NCBI GenBank assembly: GCA_024734555.1
Contig: JANPWX010000062.1
Span: 1,527,541 to 1,591,540, forward strand
Origin: Trochalopteron elliotii
Lineage: Eukaryota; Chordata; Aves; Passeriformes; Leiothrichidae
Reading direction: 5' to 3'
Length of the DNA: 64,000 nt
The position numbers and the translations under genes were made by a program. This document shows positions 49,420 through 62,574 of the stretch, in pieces; within the stretch, counting starts at the first letter, position 1; every line of letters begins with the position of its first letter. The notes beneath the pieces were generated by a model, which was not told the origin of the DNA, made no database searches, and was given only the letters and a program-made list of their open reading frames with translations.

Positions 49420-49860
49420 GTAGTGTGCTGGTCAAAACTAAACACTCTATTCCCACTGTTATCATAGTACCACATGGTAGGACTCAACAATAAATCTCTG
49501 TGTCTTATATGACACTGATGTTAAAAGTATCCCAGAATTATACATTTCCTTTCTACTAGAGCATCACCAATTTGTGATCGTTTAAAAAAAATCTATTTGA
49601 ATGTTAGTGAAATATCTCTTATGTAAAATATTTATTTTATGTTTGTATGTTTCATCATTGCAAATGAAGTGGAGCTGTTTGCTTTGTCTTTATTGCATTT
49701 CATAGTCTTTATTTCAGACTGTTTCTCTGATTTACAAAGGTCATTCTGTTCTCTCAAGCGTTTTGAAAATCTCATGTTTTGTATCACCCATCTACTTTGT
49801 ACTTTTATGCTCCATGCCATCAAATAAGCCTTTCATGAAAATACCAAATAATGCTAGTTC
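49420..49860 (-). mobile_element. ancient CR1/L3-like LINE remnant
   Basis: The plus strand resembles, in order, the reverse complement of an old LINE 3' region: CTGGTCAAAACTAAACACTC, AGGACTCAACAATAAATCTC, CCCAGAATTATACATTTCC, GAGCATCACCAATTTGTGATC, then after an AT-rich gap TTACAAAGGTCATTCTG and CTCCATGCCATCAAATAAGCCTTTCATGAAAATACCAAATAATG. The order and spacing fit, but identity is low, so this is a weak call. Confidence 0.45.
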
Positions 49861-51526
49861 AGATTTCTGTGATCTATGGCATTTATAATGAAGTTTGGCA
49901 ACACCGTAAAAACTACAGACGTTTGCACAGGTTTGGGGTTTTCTGGAGGTTTTGTCTCATTTTGTTTGAAATATGGTTAAATAAAATAGAACACTAATTT
50001 ACAGAAAGCAGAGATTTACCTTGTGCATGGTATTGCTCTACAGAGAATTCGTTCTGTAAGGAAAAGGCTTTGCTTACACACACCAGGAAATTTCTTACCT
50101 ATATATTAATGCAAGTGTCTCAGAATGATCCCTTGGCAATAATGGATTATGCAGTAGTAAAAGGAAGCATTTCTCACATACTATAAGAATTAGATATTCC
50201 ATATAATGTGCTAAAAAGATTTATCTTGAATTTATGATTCCAGAGCCCATCATAATGCTGCAGCTTATAAATTTGAACTGAGAAAAGAGAGCAAGTAGTA
50301 ATGGAATACATTCAGAACATGATAGGTAGAAAATTAACCTTATTCTACTAAGCTGGTCATAATCAATACCTTTCACAAATACCATAAAATGTCCCTGATT
50401 TTCAATCTACATTTCCTTAAAATTAACATCTAGAATAAATTGCTTTTTTATTACTATTATTGTATGGCACCTTCTCCTAGAATTGCTGTTAAGGTCACAT
50501 ACAATAAAAATATGTCTTTAAAGTACAAAATTATTTTGATAAGGAATGCAAAAGCCAGAAGATATTTGCTTTAGATAAGCTGGTGTTTAAAATATATTTG
50601 ACATAACAGTAAATTGTCTGGATAGTTCAGAAACTGCAAGTGCTAGAGAAGTATTTCATAGTTCAAATTGATGGCCTTTTTTCTTGTTGAAATAGAATTA
50701 ATGACAATCCTATAGATCAGACACATATTGTTAATTTCACAAAGAGGCTAATAGTTTCTTCATTTATGAAAATAGGTTGCTTTAGTAGGCACAGCCTGAG
50801 CCTCATTTTACATCCACAGGTTCTCAGGATCCATTCTCTTTCACTCAACTTTAGGCATTTTTTTCAATGAAAGACACCAGAACTACATCAATTAAAGAGT
50901 AATTTAAATATATATGCACACAATAGAGAGAGAACAGGAGAGAAGAATCAACTGTGAGCAGAATGGAGTCTTTTCATCAGTAAAATACAATACTTTATTT
51001 CTTATAGGATAAAATTCACTTTACCCTGAAAGCCCAAGTAATCATTGTGTGAGAGAAAATGTGTGAATGGGATGAAAAGATAAAAATCAGACACTTGTCA
51101 AAGGAAGCTAGGGTAGGGGCTGTAGCAGAACTTCCCTGTGATGACTATAACAACTAATCCAACAGAGAAATTAGGGCAGCACTTAGAGAGCTTGTTGCAT
51201 TTCCCCAAGTTTTATTGCATGGGTTTTTTGGCAGATCTGCTCAGACCACCTAGGCTGCTTTTCTTCACAGCTTAGGCATGAGATATCATAATCTATCTCT
51301 TTTGCCCTGGGCCCCCCTACTACTTCTTTGAGCCATGATTACAACACCATTACACTATTACATATTAGAAAGCGTTTTCAGTTTTTTAAGTCATGTTTCT
51401 CTCTACCCAGTTATAAAACTAGAAGTTCAGGTTAGACTAGATTTTGAGAGATCTGAAGTTATTCTCAAGAAATTGGGATTCTCTCTCAAATTAGAAAAAT
51501 TCGATTGTGATCATATATAAATATAT

Positions 51527-51553
51527 ACATTTTGTATAATTCATACAAAATGT
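51527..51553. repeat. 10-bp perfect hairpin
   Basis: ACATTTTGTA, 7-base loop, TACAAAATGT. Confidence 0.9.
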
Positions 51554-53925
51554 CATTGGTAAACATGCTAATTTATGAGCCAGATCTTGTCTTGGAGTTA
51601 TGAAAGGAAAGTCTAACTTTCTCATGTCTCATTTTGTCATGGCCTTTTTATATAGAGAGAAATATCAGTTATTCAGCTAAATGCTGTTTTCATGTTTTAT
51701 TCTTTATTAATTCTTGTTAATTAATGTATATTGTTAATAATCATGGAATTTGGTCCATTAGGACAAATCAGACAACTGCCTGAAAAGGAGTTTAATCACC
51801 AGATTAATATGATACATAATAGTTGTTTGTGAAGAATCAGTCTTGTAACAAATACTGAAAGCTCCTCCACTCACCACTCCAGTTTTCTTTTTTTTTCTCC
51901 TTTATTTTCTTTTTGCGTCCTCAAACATGCAATTGTGAAAAAAACAGTACTACACAGCTACCAGACATCATCTAGGCAAGTCATCTTAATGTTTTCTTGA
52001 TCCTTAGGGCTTGTGATATGTATCTGCTAGTGAGTATGTGTAATTCTCATAGATACATTTGGAAGTAAAGTTCAGTTTCTTTCTCCTAATCTCAGGAATC
52101 ACTTTTGAGAAGTATTGGAATGTAGGTGTTCAAAACCTGTGATCAAAACCAATAGAAAAGACAACAAAGTTTTAAGAAAGGTAAATGGCTGATTTTTCTT
52201 TTGTGTGTTTAGAAAATTTTGGTTTGGTTTTGATTTAGAGTACTTCTTTCTCTATATTTCAGAAGCCATGCATGGCAACACCCAGGCTTTTGACCTGTGC
52301 CAATTGTACTATAAATTGTAGATACAGATTGGCCAACGAGTGCTCAATCCCTGTATGCTCACTTGTTTTCTTGTTCTGGTACAAATTAAAGCCATTACAA
52401 AGTCATAATAATGTGGTTTTCTCTAAAGTTGACACTTAATGATCAGGTTGGATTGGCTTTCAAGTTTTATTCTCAAAAGGGCACAAACTGCTGTGAATTT
52501 ACCATGAAGGACTTTATAAATACCTGGCAGGATATATCAGGAGTAAGAACACAAAGTCAAACATGAATATGAAATTCATATGGAATATGAAGTTGCATAT
52601 GTTATCTGAGCAGACATTTCTTAATTAAACGACCAAAGATGATACATTAGAGACTGTGTCTGCCATGAGACTCAAATCTAAAATGTCTTGTTTCTCACCT
52701 AAAACATCCTGAGAAATACAGATGCAATAGATGACATGGGTAGCCCTCTACCAGTTATGCTGAAAACCTGCTGCAGAAGGGCAGCACACAGTGCATCAGT
52801 AATTTCTGTGCCTTCCTATATACAAAATCATTCTATAGTGGAAGGACCTGAGTCTGTGGAAGGTATTTCCTTCAAAATCCACTGCACTTGCAAAAGGCAC
52901 CTGATATGATAATGATGTGTACAGCCAAATATACTACTATTTGCTACTTATGTGCATTTATATTTATTTTAGCTGTAAGCACTTTGAAATTCTACCCCAT
53001 GATTCATTGTTCTTTAATGTACCACATCCTGTCTTGCCAGACTTAAGATCTAATATATATAGGTTTCCTGATTCATTGGTTTCCTTGTATGCTTACTTGT
53101 TGGTTTGCTAGCTTGTTTGTTGTTGATGGCATTGAAAGGATCTATAGGATAAGCTGTTTCTACAAAATCCTTCCAAACATACATGAAATAATTTAGTCTC
53201 AGTGGTCTACACTGTGAAAATGCAAATGGAGTTAGATTTTATAGTAGCAGTGAACTAAAGAGAATTGTTGAAATTTGACCTTAATCATTCAGGACACTAG
53301 CCAATATAGAGAAGGGTAGTACAGAGGTTTAGGCAAATTCTCTGTGAGAATTCAATGTAGGAAATTTTCTCATGTGATAGCCCTCAATGGACTTCTTTTC
53401 ATTAACTTTGTACAGACAGCTATGCAACGCCCAATAGGTATTTGACAGTCTAATTTGGAAGCATAAATGCTGCTATCATGTGACTAATTTTCTTCACCTA
53501 CTGATTATGTCTGACACAGCATATTTCAAAAAGTCACAGTGCATGCAAATAACATGACAGAATAACAGTACTTACAATATTGTGCTTACTTTGATTAATT
53601 ATGGTGTAACTTACTGGAAATAAATTATCAGCAAATGCAGCAAAAGGACACTGATGTTGTAATAAAGAGAATCTAAACTGAATCAGCAAACAAGATAAAT
53701 TACTAATGTCCTTATTACACAGAAAAATACTTCTTTTAGTTGAACTATATAAAAAGGCTTTGACGTTTGCTTGTATTTGTTTTTATTACCACTCATTAGG
53801 ATTTTGTCCTTTTCTTTGATGAAAAATCAACACCAGATGCATACTGAGAGAAAGAAAAGAAAGAGTCTTAGCAATAATAATTAACTTTTTTTTCACTAAT
53901 TGTAGATAATTGCAGATACTTTTTG

Positions 53926-53961
53926 GTCCCTATGATTTTCATTTTTCTTCATCATAGGGAC
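53926..53961. repeat. 11-bp perfect hairpin
   Basis: GTCCCTATGAT, 14-base loop of mainly T and C, ATCATAGGGAC. Confidence 0.9.
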
Positions 53962-55494
53962 AAACCCCAGGATCATTAGAATAAAATAAGAGCAATAGCA
54001 CTGAGCATTCCCAGCATTATAGACAGCAAATCCACTGATCTGACACACAGAAAAAGAAATTTTCATATATATTATGTAACTAATTATACAAGCAATAGGA
54101 TTTAAGAATTAATTCATTCATTTATGCCATTGCTGAAAACTAAGTATCATATGTATTACACACATTGTGTGTCACATCATTTCTCATATTAAAGTTACTA
54201 CTCAAGCGTTTTCAACACATTCTATAGGTTTTTCCATACACTCAAGAGGCTCAAGAAAAGGAAGAAATAAGAGAAACAAAGAGTGACTTGTGAGAGAAAA
54301 ACTGAAAAACTCACATACCGGAAAGCTTTATGTAGGTAAATTTCTACCTGGCTATTTAATAATATCAGCAAATGAAATATCTTTGTTTCCAAATGTCAAC
54401 TGCTGCTGAACAGAAATGCTAAAAAAATTCAAAGAATAATGATAAAAATATTTAAGAATAATGACATAAAATAATTTGTACATATTTTTGTATTGTTATT
54501 AATACCAGCTGTTATGTGAGGGTTTGTTGTTTTGGTTTGGTTTTCTAATCAGATAACTTTTTTTTGAAGGAGAATGAAAGAATGTGCTCTCTTTTAAAGA
54601 CTGAGCTTTCTTAATGTTTCTCTACAATGCAGGCAAGGCACTTCTTGCTCTGCTAGTTAAGGCTGAGAAGGAACCAGCAGTGTGGAGGGCAAAAAAACCT
54701 CTTTACACCGAACATCTTAGGCCTAGTGTATAACAGGTTCTCATCTTCCAGAACATCATTTGAGAGGATAAAGATATTTTGCTGCTTCTGGGACAATAGT
54801 TGTAAATATTTTATGATTTTAACTAATCTACATGCAGTAGAAAGTTATATTTTTTTTCCATGGTATGGTGTGTACATAACAACACTATGGTAAACATAAT
54901 CTTTGTTACAAAACTGATAATTTTAAGTACATTGAGATATGAGGGAAAAGTTCCAGATAACAAATTCATACAGAGTAAACTTCAGCATTGTAAAAGTGGG
55001 TTTAAATCTTCTCATATGCCCTGCTGATTTTCTTACCATCTTTTAAAGAAGGAATTATACTTGTGGATGCAGTGGCAGATTGTACTGTTTTATGACAGAT
55101 TTGATGCTTACAGAAGTAGTTTTTTCTAAAGTTCCAAGAGTCATCCCACACTAACATCCAGCTATTTCAATACCTCTAACAGTATTTCTTGCAGCTATCC
55201 TTGTATTGTTACATAAATTCTTTAATACAATAGCTGTACAAGGACTCTCAGATATTCCCAGTGAACAACCATCTCCTGAGGACGTTATTGTTGTCTGAAA
55301 AAGCATAAGATCATTTTCAACCTTCTACTTTAAAGAGTAATAGATAGACATTTCTTACTCAAGAAAGAAAACTATTTTTTCAGAATTCATTTTCCTCCTT
55401 CCATATTTTTTTATCCTTATGCTCATACATTTAAATCAATCAACTAGATCTGAAAACAGTTATTCAGAGAAGGTTATCACATTGCTGACTTTTG

Positions 55495-55590
55495 GGATAT
55501 GGTTTAGGGGTGATTATGGTTGGCCTGGGTAGACAGTTGGGCTAGATGACTTTGAAGGTCTCTTCCAACATTGATGATTCTGTGATTGTG
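55495..55590 (+). mobile_element. CR1 LINE 3' tail fragment
   Basis: GTTGGGCTAGATGACTTTGAAGGTCTCTTCCAACATTGATGATTCTGTGATTG is the CR1 3' end with one octamer and a partial second. Only about 95 bp are present, a strongly 5'-truncated insertion. Confidence 0.85.
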
Positions 55591-56734
55591 GGAATAAAGT
55601 ACATGCAAAATTTCCACTCTCAATGAAATATAAATCCCTGTCAACATGACAAGAGGAAAAATCCTTCATTTAAGTCCAAACCTGGAGGTCAGTTTAACTG
55701 TATGTACACTAACACTGTTGCAATACACTAACTGACTACTCTGGCATATTTTATTATGATTTATAGGTTAGGTCACTCCTTTCTATACATTGTCTCTATG
55801 TGTCAGCTCTCCTCAGAAACACCTAAAGACAACAGTGGCCCTGAAGTTTTTTATGACCCAAAAATTCCATCTCCATATATACTTTCTGTTGTTCATAAAA
55901 AAGGCATTTTTCTCCCTGTCTTCTTTTAACAGGGTCTGATCTGAAGAAAATTCTCTGAGAATATCTCAGTTTAGAGCTTCTGAAAATATAGGACCTTCGT
56001 TAAACATATTGTGGTTCCTCTTTCTCCCAAGTATTTTAGCTTCAGAAGATTTCTGTAGAGTTAAAAGATGCCATTTCAGTCTCTGTGTCTGAGTTTCAAA
56101 AAAATATGTGCAGTTATTCAGTATGTCCAACTGTAAACTCTAAGATGAAATAAATTCAGAGCAACGATGACTCAAATTTATAGCTTAGTGTATTCCTTAA
56201 GGATATGCAGGTTCAGTCTTTTCACAAAACATACTGGATTCAGGTCCTGAAGAGGAATAAGAATTTAAGCAAAGCTCTGTCTTTGGGGGAGCGTTATGTA
56301 ATTTTATTGGACCCCTATTGATTTTATCACAGTTTTAAACATCTAATTTCTACAAGCAGATCAGTCTGGATAAGTGCTTAATCTAGATGCTGATTAGCTA
56401 GTTTGAAGCACCATGACATTAAGAAAGAGCTATCATAAATGCAAGGGACTTTTGATACTAATCTTCCAGGAATAAAAAAAAAAGGTGATGTTAAGAACCA
56501 ATGTCAGTGTTGAAGTAGGATTTGCTTTCATTTTGTTTTCTAAATATCATCATCATTAATGTTTCTGGGGTTACTTTCTATTTAAGAACCTTAATAAAAT
56601 ATAGCATTTTTAATAAATTATGACACAGGGAATGCATTGGAACAAATTCCAAAATAAAATGCAATAATACATTACTAAGTTGAACACAGTTAATTGTCCT
56701 TTTACCTGTAGTGGGAGATGAACAGTGAGAAGGA
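55591..56734. other. unassigned AT-rich sequence
   Basis: About 1.1 kb between two CR1 fragments. Nothing recognised. Confidence 0.45.
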
Positions 56735-57475
56735 ATCACAGAATAGGTCAGGTTGGAAAGAACCACAGTGGGTCTTTTGGTCCAACACCCCTGCTCAAGC
56801 AGGGTCATTCTAGAGCACATTGCACAGAATAGTGTCCAGATAGTTCTTGAATATCTCCAAAGACAGAGATTCCACTACTTCTCTGGGCAACCTGTTTCAG
56901 TGCTCGATCATTCACACAGTAAATTCTTCTGCATATTTACATCAGTCCATCAGTTTCTGCCCATTGCTTCTCATCCTGTTGGTAGGCACCACTGAGCAGA
57001 ACCTGGTTCCTTCCTCTTTAAACCCTCCTTTCAGACACAGATAGACATTGATGAGGTCCTCTCTTCTCTTCCATCTCTTCTTGAAACAGAACAGGCCCAG
57101 CTGCCTCAGCCTTTTCTTGTGAGAGATGCCCCAGATGCTAAATTGTGTTTGTTGCCCTCAGCTGGAACAGGACACAACTCTTGCATCTCAGATAGTTCTT
57201 CTCTGCCCAGCTCTCCAATCCACGGAAGTACTGAAGCTTCTGCACAGCAATCTGGGTTATTGGCCACTCCTCCTAGCTTTATGTCATCACTGAGCTTGAT
57301 GAGGAGGCATATGGACCTTCATTGAAGACATTGATGAGTAAGTTACACAGTACTGGACCCAGTATTGGACCTTGCAGGGTACCACTCATGACAGGTCTTG
57401 TACAAGACCCAGTGTCACTTATTATTATGTCACTCTGTGATCTGCTGTTCAGCCAGATGGGAATATCAGAGGAAA
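56735..57475 (-). mobile_element. CR1 LINE 3' part, minus strand
   Basis: The plus strand begins GAATCACAGAATAGGTCAGG (complement of the CR1 tail). It continues with GGTCCAACACCCCTGCTCAAGC, CTCTGGGCAACCTGTTTCAG, AGGCCCAGCTGCCTCAGCC, TTTATGTCATCACTGAGCTTG (complement of the FADD/TKL region) and GTACTGGACCCAGTATTGG (complement of the RT motif B region). That is the reverse order of a CR1. It ends near 57475 within ORF2 and carries many stops and small indels. Confidence 0.93.
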
Positions 57476-60370
57476 CCAGAGGCGATATTCAAAAGCAAAG
57501 AAAAATATCCAGAGTAAAAATACTTTGCGACCTTGAATCTTAATTAGTTATTTTCTTGGAGGGATTGCCAGGCATTTTTTCCTAGATTCAAAAGCCAATT
57601 AAAAAACAAAATAAAACAACAAAACAAACTGTGATTTAGAAAGGCTTTAATGAGCTTCTCTTATCCTGGGTTGGTTTTATCGCATATGGTATTGAAATAT
57701 TTTACTAATCAAACTTAAGTCAAAAATATTTTTTACACAACTTACTGGATATCATCCTAAAATAAGCAGCACAGGCTTCTTTTTGGTTGATATAAATTGG
57801 ACATTGATGGAAATTGCACATACTTTATACAGTTTTCCTTTTACTCCATGTCAGCTTCTTAGGTTTGATGAATATCATAGTGGGGTTTCTGTTTTCCCAG
57901 GAAACCCTAAATCTCCAACACCCAGAGATATAGGACCTCTGTCCTATTAGCTTTAGGTCCTGTAAATAACTGTTGGATGTTCAGTCACACAAAAGAAGCA
58001 AGAGATATGTTTCAAGTTAGTATCTGCAACTAGATTTGATTTTATATAGAATTTTCCAGGCTTCTACATATCTGATTGTCTTATGATCACTAAAAACTTT
58101 TCACTCTGATAATAGCAGAGAAAGAAGAAGGGAAGAGGCAGAAAAGTATGTATTACTGCCTTCTATAATACCTCAAAATTGCTGGCTGAATTAGTTAAGA
58201 TTGGTTCAAAATCAGATTTCAGAAACTGAAGTTTTATCAGATCTCTCTGACACACCCTATTCATACAACATTTATGCAACACTTACAAGGTTACTGTCAT
58301 TGAACATTTGAACAAAATCTCATTTTGTTCTGACAGATTTCTGTTCAACAGGTAAATGACGGCAATGTGCCCTCCTAGCCATACAGTTTTGTAAGCTTAA
58401 TTACTTTCTGCCTTGTCTCGGACAATCAGTACTGCAACATTTATTCCAAAAACTGATTTGCTATTCCTTTTATTTATACCTAGAATTTGGTCTGTGAAAC
58501 AAGCCTAGCTTCTTGTATCCTGTGCCAGCTCCAGAGGTTATGAATACATATATCTGAATGTCCATTCCAGAGTCCACCAAAAATTTTCACAGAAATCAGA
58601 ACAGTGGGGTTTACCCCATTCCAGATAGGAAGGGAAATTATATTCTTACTTCTGGACTATCTGTACCTCATAAAGCTATATTCTGTAAAAGATATGATCC
58701 TCCAATCATATGTAACTTTGGAACCATTTCTGGTAGGTCCAGATTCCTTTGGTATGCACTGCCTTTTTCTTCTTTTGCCAAAAAATAAAAAAAGTCTTCA
58801 CATTTTTATGAAAGTGAGATAATGAGCTAAACAGGCTAAAGTAGTTCTGGGTCTGCACAGGAGAAATGCTGTAAAAAACAACAGCTTTTTAAAATGAAAG
58901 ATGCAAGTTGCTAATGTGTCTATGAAGCAGCTAAAAAGGTGTTGAGGGGAACTGAATCATTACTTCAGATTCAGATTACTGCAGATGAACTACAGGTACA
59001 CAGAATCCTTCTGGTTACATAATTCTTCCAGTGAAGTACTCTCCTGCAAAGAGCAAGTTTGCTACTGTGCAGAGCAATATGAGTATTTTTAATGATTAAA
59101 GATTGTCTCTAAGTAATACCACGTTCCATTTCTGTATGGTAAGTTAGCTTCTAAAAAATTCTTGGGTCTGTTTTGAGGATTAAATATTAATTTTGAAACT
59201 GCTGAAACTGAGACTTTACTCATTTAGCCACACATTTTTTAAGATACTCACAGGTAAACAAGGTATCTGCATGGGGTGACATGTATTACAATGCCTGTAG
59301 GAAACATACACTTCTAAGGTTGAATCTGAGGATCAGAGAGTTTTCATGTTGTCAAATGGTATTAGACATCTATATATGACCAACTGACTCAAGTCCTTAG
59401 TGTTGAATAGTATTTTAATGCTCTTTTATCCTATGAAAAGCAGTCATTTAGAAATCCTACTATTGCAAAGGACTAATTTAGGGTAAGTCTTTGCTTAGGA
59501 GTAGTTCATGATGAACAGCTGTTATTTTACTTTTAACATGAATAAATTATTCCATGTATAATCTATGATATATATAGTCTTATTAAAATCTTATATATCT
59601 CTACATTGGGTGAATATGGAAATGCTGCTTCTGACTGTTAAATTAGTTGAAATAAACTGAGTGTGTTTTGAATAATTACACTATAAGGTTGTAATGAAGA
59701 AAAATTAGAAGGCACTTCCTTTTATTTTATATTTGGGGCTTTTATGTGGACTTCTTCCTTGACTACAAGGAGAGAAGAGTACTCCACAAGATTCTCCAGA
59801 GACCTCTGTCCTGATCAAACAATGGTATTGACACTAACATGGAACACTACCAGCTGCAGAAAGTATTTTCAGACAAGCTTAACCATATAGGAGTTTCAGA
59901 AGCATTTTTTCAGGGACCAATGGTTCAAATTATAATTAGATGGAGTTGCTGTCAATCACTTCACTGGTTTATGTTGAATATAACAAAGAGGAAATTCAGT
60001 GCTTTGAAGGGCTATGTAGTATATAGAGTTTCTTGTCATTAAGAATATATGCTTTTGCCATTATTTGATCACTTGAGGTCCAATAGATATCTTTTACTGT
60101 GGAGTATGAAATACCCTCAGACAGAAAGGTCCTCTGTTTTCAGTGAACCTGCATATGAAATTCAGCACCACACAGTCAGAAGCAAAAAACCAGAGATGTC
60201 TCTGTATAGTATAAGCCTGAGTAAATACCACCTTCCAAAATGATGACAAGTGCTTAACTGTAATTACATACATTTCTAATGCTTTTTTTTTATCTGCTGA
60301 AAATCCTGGTGCAAGGTTTTAGTTTTTTACTTACTGTAAATCTTGGGCTGAACTTTTCTCCTTTCTACAG

Positions 60371-60477
60371 TGTGATAACTTCAAATTTATCCTCAGTGCC
60401 TTGCTGATATCAATTCTGACCCAACTGCATCCTGCTGAATTGCATGAGGCCCTGCAAAGTAGCTTTTATGTTTTAAG
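60371..60477 (+). other. exon-like segment (speculative)
   Basis: Preceded by an acceptor-like CTTTTCTCCTTTCTACAG and followed by a donor-like TTAAG|GTACAA. Of the three frames only one is open; it starts at the first base (TGT GAT AAC...), runs all 107 bases, and reads CDNFKFILSALLISILTQLH followed by PAELHEALQSSFYVL. The mix of residues looks protein-like, with a possible amphipathic helix, but I do not recognise it and no partner exons were found. A 35-codon open frame with splice-like ends can occur by chance in 64 kb. Confidence 0.15.
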
Positions 60478-62522
60478 GTACAACTACCATAATCTTCTAA
60501 ACTATCTGATAAAATTTTAATCTCTCTGCCCTCCTTTTTAGAAGTCAGCCAAGGAAAGATGTGTTGACAGCATCTTATTTTATTTACTTCTCACAAATCC
60601 CTATGTCTGCCATGTTTAATCGTTTATCTTCTTCCTCCAGTATTCCTTCCCCCTCCCTCTCACTTTAATCTTTTCTTTCCATTTGGCTTACTGTGGCTGA
60701 AGTCCAGCTTTGCTTTATTCTAATTTTTGTGCAGACTGTATTCCTTTATCTATGTACACTTTTTGTTTCCTAAAATGCTTCTGTACTTTATCATTAGATT
60801 CTCTCAATGTCATCACTACTTGTGCTTCTCCTGTCTTGATTATTTGATCATTGATGACAGAAAGGATGAGCTGCAGTTTATTAGGTTTATTCTGTGGGGC
60901 TTGTTGCTAGGTGATACCCCTTAGCCACTGCTATAAATACTTAATAATCTTAAGATTAAATTTCCTTGTTACTTTACATTTAAACAGTGTAAGGTACCTG
61001 AACTTTGATGATTTAAAGTGCATTAAAAAACTATTTGGATTAAGGGAGAATTCTGATTGGCTGCTAGATTATTGCTAAGGGATGGATTAATTTGTATGAA
61101 GCACACGGTTCTGCACTGCTGTTCAGTATTTCAAACTGCAAAACTCATTCCAACAGTTTGACATGCCTTTTTTTCAGACTGGAACTGGAGAAAAAAATCA
61201 CAACTAAGCAAGCTATTTAGTAATCATGAGGTAGCATTCAAGAAGGATTGAAAGTTTGAGGCTCTGCTGGGTTGTATGATTGTCCTATGTTAATCACATT
61301 CCTTATCTCACCTTGCTGCTTAATGTTTATCCAACTAAAATTAACTGTTTAACTTGTGCATGATCTTGAAAAAGTTCCCATGTGAAATATAGTACCATGA
61401 GTATACTATGGTTGTTGTTACAACAGCATCTGCAAAAAGTCATTTTAGTGTCTGAATACTTTTGCAATTATGAAGAGAGTTATCTGCTTTCAAACAAGAT
61501 TTTGACCAGAAACTGGAATCAGAATGGAAAATTTGCATTTGCTTTCATTTTTGTCAATGAAGAGAAGCTCAAACATATTTTACTTAGGCCTGTGTTCTCA
61601 TTTAGGTTAAACCATTGTTTCATAACCCTGTCAGTATATAGGAACCATAACCTAAACCTATTTTAAGACTAATTTTGTTGCTATAGGAAAATAAACTAGC
61701 CCTTTATTCTAAATTATGAGCGAGCCTCATAACTTTTGTTTCATCAAGTCCCCTCACTTCAAAGATTTATTTTTTCCCTCTTACTTTGTATTCTGTTCTT
61801 GCTTAGGCCACTCCAGGGTTTTTGAAATATTACTGAAATAAGCCACAAACAAATTAGGCAGATATTACACCAACTGATAATTTAGGTAAGATGTATAGCT
61901 TTACAAAAGTAATTTCTGAATGCTTAATCCTCATTAAGGGTGCAAGTGTAGATAAAATTCCAGAAAAAAAACCCAGTCATATAATTGAAAAAGGTAGAAA
62001 GAAATTAAACTCTAAATAAATGTGGAAATTAATGAAATTCAATTCTTAGTATTACTTAACAATACAATGAACCACAATATATGGGAGAAACATTCATGAT
62101 GAAGAAAAACATCTTCCCAAAATGAAGACAATCTAGAAAAAAACAAAGCATAAGATGAAAATATCTCCAAATTTTTTTTTGTTTGTTTTTTTAAAGAGAG
62201 GGACGAGAATTCATTTTATTATAGTGCATAAGTATTTTCATGCAGGAGAAATAACTGTGAAGGTGCTCTTAAACAAGGTAATCAATACAACCAATATAAA
62301 ATCCAGAAATGTTCAAACAATGAATTTTTTAGGAGAATTTTTAAAACTCACATTATTCAATCTCTAGAAAAGTTTACTAAGAGAAGTGCTGAATTTTCTG
62401 TCACTTGAAGATTTTCTATGTTTGTGTACCATTTATTAGTCTCAATGCAGTGTAACTGAGTGATATGCAAGGGCCTGCCTGTCTTAATTTAAAGGTCAGA
62501 CAAAATGATCCAGTCATCAGGG

Positions 62523-62574
62523 ACACACACACACCCCCCCACACCCATACCCACCCACCCACACACACATATAT
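62523..62574. repeat. (CA)n / (CCCA)n microsatellite
   Basis: ACACACACACACC, a C run, then ACCCACCCACCC and ACACACACACATATATG. Confidence 0.9.

Larger units (their letters stand above)
49861..55494. other. unassigned AT-rich sequence
   Basis: About 5.6 kb. It contains two hairpins (51527-51553, 53926-53961). No recognised gene or mobile element. Confidence 0.45.
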
